Shown here: one piece after another, positions 8,587 to 15,040 of the stretch
How the letters are laid out: every line of letters starts with the position of its first letter
Numbering within the stretch: position 1 is the first letter of the stretch
Translations under genes and position numbers: made by a program
Notes under the pieces: model-generated
What the model saw: only the letters and a program-made list of their open reading frames with translations
Database searches by the model: none
Told to the model about the DNA's origin: nothing
NCBI GenBank assembly: GCA_965262315.1
Contig: CBDHFJ010000031.1
Span: forward strand, 1 to 21,189
Source: JBCCFK01 sp965262315
GTDB lineage: Bacteria > Actinomycetota > Acidimicrobiia > Acidimicrobiales > UBA8592
DNA: 21,189 nucleotides
Direction of reading: 5' to 3'

Positions 8587-9765
8587 GTGGCCGACCAGAC
8601 CGTGGCCGTGATCCCGGCCCGCGGGGGTTCCAAGGGAATCCCCGGCAAGAACGTCCGCCACGTGGCAGGCGCCCCGTTGATCACCCACTCCATCCGCCAG
8701 GCCGTGGAGGCCTCGCTCGTCGACTTGGTCTTCGTCTCCACCGACGACGAGGAGATCGCGGCCATCTCCCAGCGCGCCGGCGCCCGGGTCATCGAGCGGC
8801 CCGATGAGTTCGCCACCGACACCGCCACCTCCGAGAGTGCGCTTCGGCATTCCCTCGACGTCATCACCGCCGAGGTCGGCGACCCCGACCTGGTGGTCTT
8901 CCTCCAGCCCACCTCGCCGCTGCGCCGCCCGTGGGACGTCGACGGCGCCGTCCGCCGCCTGCGGGAGCTGGAGGCCGACTCGCTGTTCAGCGCCAACATG
9001 TTGCACGCGTTCGTCTGGCAGGAAGGAGCGACCGGCCTCCAGTCGCTCACCTACGACCATCGGAGCCGGCCCCGACGCCAGGACCGTGAGGTCGTGGACT
9101 GGGTCGAGAATGGTTCGATCTACGTCTTCAAACCCTGGGTGCTCCGCGATCTCGACAACCGCCTCGGGGGCACCATCGGGGTCTACGAGATGGAGATGAT
9201 GTCGTCGTTCCAGGTCGACGAGCCCGCCGACCTCGTGCTCATGGAAGCGATCACCACGGCGCACCCCGGAGCGTTCACCGCAGGGCCGCCGGCGCCACGC
9301 CTGGCCGACCTCGACCTGCTCGTCTTCGACTTCGACGGCGTGCTGACCGACAACGGTGTCCTGGTGGACCAGGACGGTGTCGAGTCGGTTCGGTGCGACC
9401 GCAGCGACGGTCTGGGCATCGATCACCTCCGGGCGGCGGGGCTCGACATGGCGATCCTGTCCACCGAGACGAACCCGGTCGTTGCCGCACGCGCCCGCAA
9501 GCTGCGGCTCCCTGTGGTGCAGTCGAGCACCGACAAGGGTGCCGACATCGAACAGCTCGCGGCCGAGCGAGGCGTGTCACTGGACCGGGTCGGCTTCGTC
9601 GGCAACGACGTGAACGACCTGCCGGCCCTCGAGCGTGTCGCCGTCGCCATCGCGGTCGCCGACGCCGTCCCCGCGGTGTTGGACGTGGCCTCGTGGGTCA
9701 CGCGTACCCCTGGCGGTCGTGGCGCGGTGCGTGAGCTCGCCGAGACCCTGCTGGCTGACGACTGA
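8587..9765 (+). CDS. Bifunctional CMP-ulosonate cytidylyltransferase / HAD phosphatase (NeuA-KdsC fusion)
   Basis: A 392-residue two-domain protein. Residues 1 to about 230 form a NeuA-type CMP transferase: IPARGGSKGIPGKN near residue 10, VSTDD, FLQPTSPLRR, ENGSIYVF, and the acidic VDEPADL near 210. Residues about 240-392 form a KdsC-like HAD phosphatase: nucleophile motif DFDGVLTDN (248-256), ILSTE (motif II), Lys in TDKG (about 317) and GNDVND (339-344). The fusion suggests that a ulosonic acid phosphate is dephosphorylated and then CMP-activated, as in the Kdo and Kdn pathways. The GTG at 8587 is preferred: GAGAGG ends 7 bases before it, whereas a GTG two codons upstream (8581) lies only 1 base from that site. 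It is transcribed alone and converges on the sulfotransferase. It probably partners the NeuB-family synthase at 10830-11693. Confidence 0.88.
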   Translation: MADQTVAVIPARGGSKGIPGKNVRHVAGAPLITHSIRQAVEASLVDLVFVSTDDEEIAAISQRAGARVIERPDEFATDTATSESALRHSLDVITAEVGDPDLVVFLQPTSPLRRPWDVDGAVRRLRELEADSLFSANMLHAFVWQEGATGLQSLTYDHRSRPRRQDREVVDWVENGSIYVFKPWVLRDLDNRLGGTIGVYEMEMMSSFQVDEPADLVLMEAITTAHPGAFTAGPPAPRLADLDLLVFDFDGVLTDNGVLVDQDGVESVRCDRSDGLGIDHLRAAGLDMAILSTETNPVVAARARKLRLPVVQSSTDKGADIEQLAAERGVSLDRVGFVGNDVNDLPALERVAVAIAVADAVPAVLDVASWVTRTPGGRGAVRELAETLLADD

Positions 9766-9796
9766 GCCGTCGACTCCGCCGGGGGGCCGGCGCCGA

Positions 9797-9806
9797 CCGT
9801 GCACGG
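9797..9806. other. 10-bp palindrome between convergent genes
   Basis: CCGTGCACGG is a perfect 10-bp palindrome inside the 51-base gap between the convergent CMP-transferase/phosphatase and sulfotransferase genes. The gap also holds CGGCGCCG. Both might contribute to termination, but neither has a proper loop or a T-tract, so no function is assigned. Confidence 0.2.
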
Positions 9807-9816
9807 CCTCCTCGGG

Positions 9817-10833
9817 TCAGCGGCGACGAACCGATCGTCGGGCGGTGCCCACCGCCGGCCGGATGCGGCGCCGCCAGGCTCGCAGGGCCGGACCGAGCGT
9901 CCGCCGCACGCTGGCCGAGACGATGGGCTCGTAGCCGAACTCCTCGAGCGCCGGGCCGGTGATCGCCTCGATCACCGCGACCTCGGTCTTGGACGCCTCG
10001 GTACGCCACCGTTCCGTCCGCTCCGCGGACACACCCGAGAACGCCGCTCCCGTGGACGAGTTCCCCCGGTAGGACCGGTGACCGCCCGCCTTCGTGGGCT
10101 GGGCCAGGCATTCGTGGGGGTCGATGTCGAGGAAGCGCGCCACCCGGTTCATCACCCCGGCCGGGTCGGCGGCGAGGTCCTCGTACCGGATCACCATCTG
10201 TGCCGGATCCAGCTGTGCCTGCCGGACCGCCCCGAGCTGTGCGAGCCATCGATCAGCGAAGTCCGACGCGGTCACGTAGCGTCGCAGCCGATGCTCGGCA
10301 ACGAAGTTGGCGCGGGGGTCGCGGATGACCCTCAGCGCGCGAGCGTCGGGCCACCACGACCGCAGGGCGGGGAAGACGTCGTCGCGCACGGGCGTCTTCT
10401 CGACCCATCGCCGCAGCCGAGGGGTCACCTGGCCGCTCTCGTGGCCGTATGCCACCAGTGCCGCGAGCAGGTACCGCTGTGGCTCGTCGAGGGTGGAGCG
10501 GTGGACCAGCGCGCGGTATCGCTCGACGACCCGCTCCCCCGACAAGTGATCGAGATAGCTGCCGTTGATGCTGTCCGCGCCGAACTCCCGCAACATCACC
10601 TCGACCCCGAGCTCGATGCGCGCATCAGCGTCGAGGGCTCGGGCGCGGGGCCACCAGTGCGACAGGAACTTCGACTCGGCGGCGTCCACCAGGAGCTGTG
10701 GGTGACCGTCGAGCAGCGATTGGAGCAATGTCGTCCCGGACTTCGCCAGGCCGAGGACGAACGTCGCCCGGTCCTCGAAGCCGGCCGGCGGGGCCGGACC
10801 GACGTCGGGCTCGGGGGCTCCCGCGGTGGTCAC
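9817..10833 (-). CDS. Sulfotransferase family protein (PAPS-dependent)
   Basis: A 338-residue cytosolic-type sulfotransferase that would move sulfate from PAPS to a hydroxyl of a sugar or other acceptor. The 5'-phosphosulfate loop is FVLGLAKSGTTLL (25-37), followed by EKTP (145-148), the 3'-phosphate motif VIRDPRANF (169-177) and the RYEDLAADP segment (216-224) leading into the typical helix MNRVARFLDID. The C-terminal 30 residues are strongly basic. The GTG start overlaps the stop of the upstream NeuB-family gene by 4 bases (GTGA), which ties it to that operon. The overlap suggests the acceptor is the ulosonic acid or the glycan that carries it. This is inferred from position; a lipid or protein acceptor cannot be excluded. 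Confidence 0.87.
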   Translation of the reverse strand: MTTAGAPEPDVGPAPPAGFEDRATFVLGLAKSGTTLLQSLLDGHPQLLVDAAESKFLSHWWPRARALDADARIELGVEVMLREFGADSINGSYLDHLSGERVVERYRALVHRSTLDEPQRYLLAALVAYGHESGQVTPRLRRWVEKTPVRDDVFPALRSWWPDARALRVIRDPRANFVAEHRLRRYVTASDFADRWLAQLGAVRQAQLDPAQMVIRYEDLAADPAGVMNRVARFLDIDPHECLAQPTKAGGHRSYRGNSSTGAAFSGVSAERTERWRTEASKTEVAVIEAITGPALEEFGYEPIVSASVRRTLGPALRAWRRRIRPAVGTARRSVRRR

Positions 10834-11693
10834 ACCCGCCGGAGCTTCTCGCGGATCGGGACCTCCGAGTCGTACACGACCTTGACGCCGTCACCGGTGG
10901 CGGTCTCGACCGTCCGAACGTCGCGTACCATTCGAGCGAAGCCCTGGGGCTCGACCGACGCCGCCTGGTCCGAACCCCACATCGCCCGGTCGAGGGTGAT
11001 GTGTCGTTCGATCAGGTCCGCGCCGAAGGCGACCGCGGCGACGGTGGTCGCGAGGCCGGTCTCGTGGCCCGAGTAGCCGATCGGAACGCCATAACGCTCC
11101 TTGAACGCCGGGATCACCTTCAGGTTGAGCTCCTCGGGCGCACCCGGGTACGTCGAGGTGCAGTGGAGCAGGATCAGGTCGTCGGTTCCGAGCACTTCGA
11201 CGGCGTGATCGATCTCCTCCAGCGAGCTCATACCCGTGCTCAGCACGATCGGACGCCCGGTTGCCCGATGGTGGCGGAGCAGATTGTCGTCGGTGAGCGA
11301 CGCCGACGCGATCTTGTAGAACGGCGGTGCGAACTGCTCCATGAAGTCGACCGAACCCTCGTCCCAGCAGGACGCGGTCCAGGCGATCTCGTGCATCTTG
11401 CAGTACTCGTGGATCTCGCCGTAGTTGTCGGCATCGAACTCCAGGCCGCGCTTGAGATCGCCGTTCGTGGGGCCGAAGGGGTTCTCGCGATCGCGCGCGA
11501 GCTCCTCGGCCGAGTAGACGACGTCAACCGTGCGCTTCTGGAACTTGACCGCCTGCGACTCGGCGAGCACGGCCGCGGAGATCAGGCGGCGAGCCAGGTC
11601 CAGGTCGCCGTTGTGGTTGATGCCGATCTCGGCGATGACGTAGGCCGGGTGGCCGTCGCCGACACCGTGGTCTCCTAGGAACACTTCAGTCAT
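10830..11693 (-). CDS. NeuB-family ulosonic acid synthase without SAF domain
   Basis: A 287-residue TIM-barrel PEP-condensing synthase. Motifs are IAEIGINHNGD (20-30), VKFQKR (49-54), YKIASASL (126-133), LSTGMSS (151-157), LHCTSTYPGAPEE (176-188), the metal His210 in IGYSGHE and His231 in IERHITLDR. The protein ends at EKLRRV directly after the barrel, so the C-terminal SAF domain present in the NeuB-like gene at 1-522 is absent. The ending looks natural: the stop is coupled to the next start, and no SAF-like sequence follows in any frame. A strong ribosome site (GGGAGGA) lies about 8 bases before the ATG. Upstream is a GmhA-type isomerase, downstream a sulfotransferase. The substrate may be a sugar phosphate, since a HAD phosphatase is fused to the second CMP transferase nearby. 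The product is not known. Confidence 0.88.
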   Translation of the reverse strand: MTEVFLGDHGVGDGHPAYVIAEIGINHNGDLDLARRLISAAVLAESQAVKFQKRTVDVVYSAEELARDRENPFGPTNGDLKRGLEFDADNYGEIHEYCKMHEIAWTASCWDEGSVDFMEQFAPPFYKIASASLTDDNLLRHHRATGRPIVLSTGMSSLEEIDHAVEVLGTDDLILLHCTSTYPGAPEELNLKVIPAFKERYGVPIGYSGHETGLATTVAAVAFGADLIERHITLDRAMWGSDQAASVEPQGFARMVRDVRTVETATGDGVKVVYDSEVPIREKLRRV

Positions 11694-11750
11694 GTCTCGG
11701 GTCCTCCCCCGATCGGGTCCGCCATTGCGTTGATAGTGGGTCGTTCTGTT

Positions 11751-11774
11751 CGGCCGCCCCGGTCGGGGAGGCCG
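11751..11774. terminator. GC-rich stem-loop between isomerase and synthase genes
   Basis: CGGCCGCCCC (11751-11760) and GGGGAGGCCG (11765-11774) pair as a 10-bp stem with one G/A mismatch and a GGTC loop. The T-rich flank (TTTGTT) is on the plus-strand side, but both neighbouring genes are on the minus strand, where no U-tract follows. It may act as a weak terminator or attenuator, or as an mRNA stability element. Confidence 0.4.
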
Positions 11775-11780
11775 TTTGTT

Positions 11781-11798
11781 GCGAGCCGATCAGCTCGC
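11781..11798. other. Stem-loop overlapping the isomerase stop codon
   Basis: GCGAGC (11781-11786) and GCTCGC (11793-11798) form a perfect 6-bp dyad with a 6-base loop that contains the TGA stop of the SIS isomerase gene. It sits 6 bases from the next stem-loop, so the transcript would carry two hairpins in a row between the isomerase and synthase genes. Confidence 0.35.
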
Positions 11799-12389
11799 GA
11801 CACCCTCGAGACTGCGTGCCGCCCAGGCGACCTCGGTGGCTTCGCACAGCGCATGCAGGAACGGCAGGTGCAGCTCCTGGATACGCTGGGTGTTCGTGGA
11901 CGGCATGTGGAGCACCACGTCGGAGAGCTCCAGCGCCGGATCGCCGGCACCGCCGACGAGCGCGACCGTGGCCAACCCCCGGGCTCGGGCCTGCTCGAGC
12001 GCCCGGAGCACGTTGGGTGACGTGCCACTGGTGGAGATCGCGATCAGGACGTCCCCGTCTCGGCCGTGGGCGTCCACCTGACGAGCGAACAGCTCCTGGT
12101 AGCCGTAGTCGTTGCCGATGCAGGTGACCACCGACGGGTCGCTGCTCAGCGCGATCGCGGGGATGGGGTCCCGCTCGCAGGTCATCCGGCCGACGAGCTC
12201 GGCGACGTAGTGCTGGGCATCGGCGGCCGAACCGCCGTTCCCGCAGGCGAGCACCGTGCCGCCCGCGAGCACCCGGTCGGTGACCAGCGCGCACGCCGCG
12301 GCCAGCGGCTCAGCCAACTCGTCGGCAGCTCGGCGCGCCAGGTCGGCCAGCTCTCGAAGCCCCGCCATCGGATCTTCTGCTACGCCCAT
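11790..12389 (-). CDS. gmhA: SIS-domain sugar-phosphate isomerase, GmhA-like
   Basis: A 199-residue SIS-domain isomerase matching the sedoheptulose-7-phosphate isomerase (GmhA) pattern. CGNGGSAADAQH is at 49-60 and is followed by ELVGR. CIGNDYGYQELF is at 90-101, ISTSGTSPNV at 118-127 and TQRIQELH at 167-174. The zinc/catalytic set known from GmhA (His, Glu, Gln, His) corresponds to His60, Glu64, Gln171 and His179, all present. GmhA converts sedoheptulose 7-phosphate to D-glycero-D-manno-heptose 7-phosphate. No HldE/HddA or GmhB partner is in the window, while a NeuB-family synthase follows directly, so its product may feed that enzyme. The ATG at 12389 has GAAGGTGG about 7 bases upstream. 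A promoter candidate lies some 70 bases upstream. Family call strong, substrate inferred. Confidence 0.85.
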   Translation of the reverse strand: MGVAEDPMAGLRELADLARRAADELAEPLAAACALVTDRVLAGGTVLACGNGGSAADAQHYVAELVGRMTCERDPIPAIALSSDPSVVTCIGNDYGYQELFARQVDAHGRDGDVLIAISTSGTSPNVLRALEQARARGLATVALVGGAGDPALELSDVVLHMPSTNTQRIQELHLPFLHALCEATEVAWAARSLEGVAS

Positions 12390-12425
12390 GGCGCGTCCAC
12401 CTTCCGTTCGGATCCGCCCGCATCA

Positions 12426-12446
12426 GCCGGCGGTGTCCACGCCGGC
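12426..12446. promoter_or_regulatory. Leader hairpin upstream of the GmhA-like gene
   Basis: GCCGGCG (12426-12432) and CGCCGGC (12440-12446) form a perfect 7-bp stem with a 7-base loop. If the promoter at 12459-12488 is used, this hairpin lies near the 5' end of the transcript leader. It could stabilise the mRNA or affect early elongation. Confidence 0.3.
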
Positions 12447-12458
12447 CGAGCCAGCCCG

Positions 12459-12488
12459 ATTATCACTTGCACCTTCCGCCGATGGCAA
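12459..12488 (-). promoter_or_regulatory. Candidate sigma-70-type promoter for the GmhA-like / NeuB-like / sulfotransferase operon
   Basis: Read on the minus strand, TTGCCA (-35, 12488-12483) and GATAAT (-10, 12464-12459) are separated by 18 bases; each differs from the consensus at one position. The region is locally AT-richer than its surroundings and lies in the 175-base gap between the dioxygenase gene and the isomerase gene, giving a leader of roughly 60 bases. The best promoter match I found in the window. Confidence 0.5.
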
Positions 12489-12564
12489 CGCAGCGACGCC
12501 GCAGTGACCACCGTCGCAGCAGCGGCCGCCACCGGCCGTGGTCGCGCGGTCGCAACGGGCGAGG

Positions 12565-13437
12565 TCATCGGATCTTCGCGACCGCCGACGCGAACGTCGC
12601 GGTGTACATCAGCCGAGGGGCGGTCCGCCAACTCCCTCGGTGGAACCCGGCCGTGTCCGCGATGGCCACCGAGCCGGCGGGACCCTCCAGACGGACCCAG
12701 TCGGCCGGGTCCGAGATGTCGGCCATCGCCTGGTCGCTGAGTCGCTGCTCGGTGCCGACCCGAGGCTCGAACCGATCCCGACCGTTGCGGTGGAACCCGC
12801 CCCCGGCGGGGTGCGAGCCCCTGGCGTAACTGAACGGCCCCTGCGCAGGACCGACCTCGTCGAGCGTCACGAACAGCTTGAGGATCTTGCGATCCTCGGG
12901 ATCCCGGTGCCAGAGCTGCGAATATCGCTCGTGCTCGGTGGGCAGGTTGAGCCACACGTCGTAGGACACGAGTCGGGGCACGATGCGCATGTACCGGCGG
13001 ATCACTTCGAGGATCTGTGGCTGGAGCGCGAGCGCCGCGAACGGGTCGGGGGCAGTGACGGCCCCGCGCGCGAACGGCACCTCGACGGGGTCGGCCACCG
13101 CGTGCATGACGTAGCCCTTGTTCAGCCCGTCCTCGCCCGGTCGCAGATCGGGGCCGAGTCCGGCCACCCACTCCTGCGCCGCGGCCAGCACCTTCCGGTA
13201 CGCGTCGTCGTGGTCACCGAGGAGCGACGCGATGTCCGTGGTGACGACGCCGTCGGCCCGCAACGTGTCGACCACGGCGTCGAGCGTCGGCTGATCGTGC
13301 CGGCGGTCGTAGACGGCCATGGCGCGCCGGGGGCCGTTGAACGTGGACGTCCACAACAACTCCGACCGCCGCGTGGCGGTCTGCAGGGTGCGCTTCCGCC
13401 GATGGAGCGCATGTCTCACATCCCCGGTGCGGCTCAT
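12565..13437 (-). CDS. Phytanoyl-CoA dioxygenase (PhyH) family protein, Fe(II)/2-oxoglutarate oxygenase
   Basis: A 290-residue non-haem iron oxygenase of the PhyH type. The iron-binding facial triad is visible as HxD in WHRDPED (His177, Asp179) and the distal His266 in DTAGFHRGSW; Arg275 in RTAPRLMY fits the 2-oxoglutarate carboxylate site. LKLFVTLDEVGPAQGPFSYARGSH (187-209) between them is typical of the double-stranded beta helix. The ATG at 13437 has a near-perfect ribosome site, GGAGGTGA, ending 4 bases upstream. It lies between a glycosyltransferase and the isomerase on the same strand. Such enzymes hydroxylate or otherwise oxidise unactivated carbons; here a sugar or lipid carrier of the surface glycan is a plausible substrate, but this rests only on position. 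Confidence 0.85.
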   Translation of the reverse strand: MSRTGDVRHALHRRKRTLQTATRRSELLWTSTFNGPRRAMAVYDRRHDQPTLDAVVDTLRADGVVTTDIASLLGDHDDAYRKVLAAAQEWVAGLGPDLRPGEDGLNKGYVMHAVADPVEVPFARGAVTAPDPFAALALQPQILEVIRRYMRIVPRLVSYDVWLNLPTEHERYSQLWHRDPEDRKILKLFVTLDEVGPAQGPFSYARGSHPAGGGFHRNGRDRFEPRVGTEQRLSDQAMADISDPADWVRLEGPAGSVAIADTAGFHRGSWRTAPRLMYTATFASAVAKIR

Positions 13438-13467
13438 CCATTCACCTCCGCCGTGCCCGTGTCGCGC

Positions 13468-13473
13468 ACCCTA
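13468..13473 (-). promoter_or_regulatory. Possible -10 box (TAGGGT) upstream of the PhyH-type gene
   Basis: On the minus strand TAGGGT, a -10 form common in high-GC actinobacteria, lies 30 bases before the ATG at 13437, in a 147-base gap after the glycosyltransferase gene. The -35 position 17 bases upstream (TGGTGA) is a weak match, so this is tentative. Confidence 0.3.
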
Positions 13474-13584
13474 GCGGCGCCATCACGACTTCACCAGAGC
13501 GCGCGTGGTCTTGGTGCCATGGGTGGCGCGACGGCCCCGGACGGTGGCCGCCGAGCGGGGTGGGTGACCCAGCCCGACCGCCGG

Positions 13585-14805
13585 TCAGGGGGTGCTGCGA
13601 CCGGCGACGAAGGCTGCGATCTCGCGTGCCAGCATGCCGTAGGTCGCGTCGAACCCGAACGCATCGCTGGCGGCACGCGCCGCCGCCGCGCGATCAGCGT
13701 CGGCAGCCATGTCCTCCACGGCCGCGAGCACGCCTCGGGCGAGGGCGGCGTCGTCGGCGCCGAGCATCAGGTGCGCGCCCGGTTCCAGCCCCATGCCGTG
13801 CACCGCATCATGCGTGGCGACCACGGTCGTTCCCGTGGCCAGGACCTCGATCAGCCGGCTCCGGAAGCCGTAGGTGCCCGAGAACGGGCAGAGGACGACG
13901 GCCGACTCCGAGAGCACCGCTGCGGGATCTTCGACGAAGCCGGTCACGGTCACACGTTCCCGGTCCCCGAGCGCAACCACCGCGGGCGTGGGCCGGGCTC
14001 CGACGATCCAGAACTCGACCTCCGGTCGATGCTCCCACACCAGCGGCATGACATCGTCGACACAGCGCAGCACCGAGCGCTCGCGCTCGGGCGAACTCAG
14101 ACCGCCGTAGTAGGTGACCCTCGGCGGGCTCGCCGGGCGCCGATCGCGGTGCCACCGGTCCAGGTGCACACCCATCGGTGCGTACCAGACGGGGGCATCG
14201 GGAACCGTCCGCCGAGCGTCGTCCGCTTCCGCCTCGTTGATCGCCACGAGTGCGTCGTAGCGCCGCCATCCGGCCTCCTCGGCGATCTGGTACCGGCCCG
14301 CCTGCCGATCCACCCACCAGCCCGGCGCCCCCGCACTCTCGAGCTGTGCGCGGCGCGCACGCCACAGGACGTCGTGCATGTCCAGCACGCAGGGCACGCC
14401 GGCGGATCGGAACACCTCCACCGCACGCTGTGCGTGCCAGTAGTGGAAGAACGCCACGTCGAAGGCACCCGGGTCGAGGGCCTCGGCCAACGGCCCGGGG
14501 GCGAACATCCGGTCGATCTGGATGTTCGACCGCTTCAGGCCGCGCGCCGCGGCGCGCAGCTCGTCGACCACCGCTCTGGCTCGCCGAATCGGGGCGGGCA
14601 GCGCCGGCGCATCGACGACGATCACGTCGTCGACGAGTTCCGCGACCGCCGTGCTCTCGGCGTTCGGGTCCGCGGTCACCAACGTCACGTCGAAGTGGCG
14701 ACGGAACGCTTCGATGGTGAAGCGAACCCGCTGGTTCTGTCCCCCCGTCGGCGGTACCGGCATCACGTGGGAGACCATCGCCATCGTTGCCCGCTCGGTC
14801 GCCAT
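13585..14805 (-). CDS. Glycosyltransferase family 4-like protein
   Basis: A 406-residue retaining GT-B glycosyltransferase. The N-terminal acceptor half opens with MAMVSHVMPVPPTGGQNQRV (8-27), containing the usual glycine-rich loop, and includes LDMHDVLWRAR. The donor half begins near RVTYYGGLSS (229-238) and has FWIVGARPTP, VTVTGFVEDP (286-293) and the nucleotide-binding segment GFRSRLIEVLATGTTVVATH (313-332), where the E7-type Glu is present. The ATG at 14805 is chosen for its GAGGAG ribosome site; the frame stays open further upstream, but that part is divergent intergenic DNA. It has no membrane segment. It is the first gene of the minus-strand group running to 9817 and is divergent from the gene at 15041. 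It would add one residue to the lipid-linked glycan; the sugar is unknown. Confidence 0.85.
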   Translation of the reverse strand: MATERATMAMVSHVMPVPPTGGQNQRVRFTIEAFRRHFDVTLVTADPNAESTAVAELVDDVIVVDAPALPAPIRRARAVVDELRAAARGLKRSNIQIDRMFAPGPLAEALDPGAFDVAFFHYWHAQRAVEVFRSAGVPCVLDMHDVLWRARRAQLESAGAPGWWVDRQAGRYQIAEEAGWRRYDALVAINEAEADDARRTVPDAPVWYAPMGVHLDRWHRDRRPASPPRVTYYGGLSSPERERSVLRCVDDVMPLVWEHRPEVEFWIVGARPTPAVVALGDRERVTVTGFVEDPAAVLSESAVVLCPFSGTYGFRSRLIEVLATGTTVVATHDAVHGMGLEPGAHLMLGADDAALARGVLAAVEDMAADADRAAAARAASDAFGFDATYGMLAREIAAFVAGRSTP

Positions 14806-14886
14806 CGCCTCTCCTCTGTCCGCCGGGCGCAGCCCACTGCGACGCGATCGTCCGACAGGGTACCGCCGCGTCGACGCTCGGCTGAT

Positions 14887-14907
14887 TCGTCCGGCCAAAC
14901 CGGACGA
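14887..14907. promoter_or_regulatory. 8-bp dyad in the divergent intergenic region
   Basis: TCGTCCGG (14887-14894) and CCGGACGA (14900-14907) form a perfect 8-bp inverted repeat with a 5-base CCAAA loop, midway in the 235-base gap between the divergent glycosyltransferase genes. It could be an operator serving both promoters or a leader hairpin. I saw no convincing paired -35/-10 elements beside it. Confidence 0.3.
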
Positions 14908-15040
14908 CGATGGTGGATTCCGCGCCCGTCCGCGGCCAGAATTGCAGGATTGGACCCCGAGATGGCGGCAGACGGGTGCGGGGACGACCACATCGACCTC
15001 GACGACGACCCGTGACCCGAGAGCAGGACGTTCCCGAAGC

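Noticed and set aside
6459..8807. A 782-codon open frame on the plus strand opposite the dehydratase gene
   Set aside because: It has no family motifs, is rich in Arg, His, Gly and Asp as expected of a GC-rich antisense frame, and lies opposite a protein with intact motifs.
10830..11693. The SAF-less synthase as a truncated pseudogene
   Set aside because: The barrel and its metal ligands are complete, the ribosome site is strong, the stop is coupled to the sulfotransferase start, and no SAF remnant follows.
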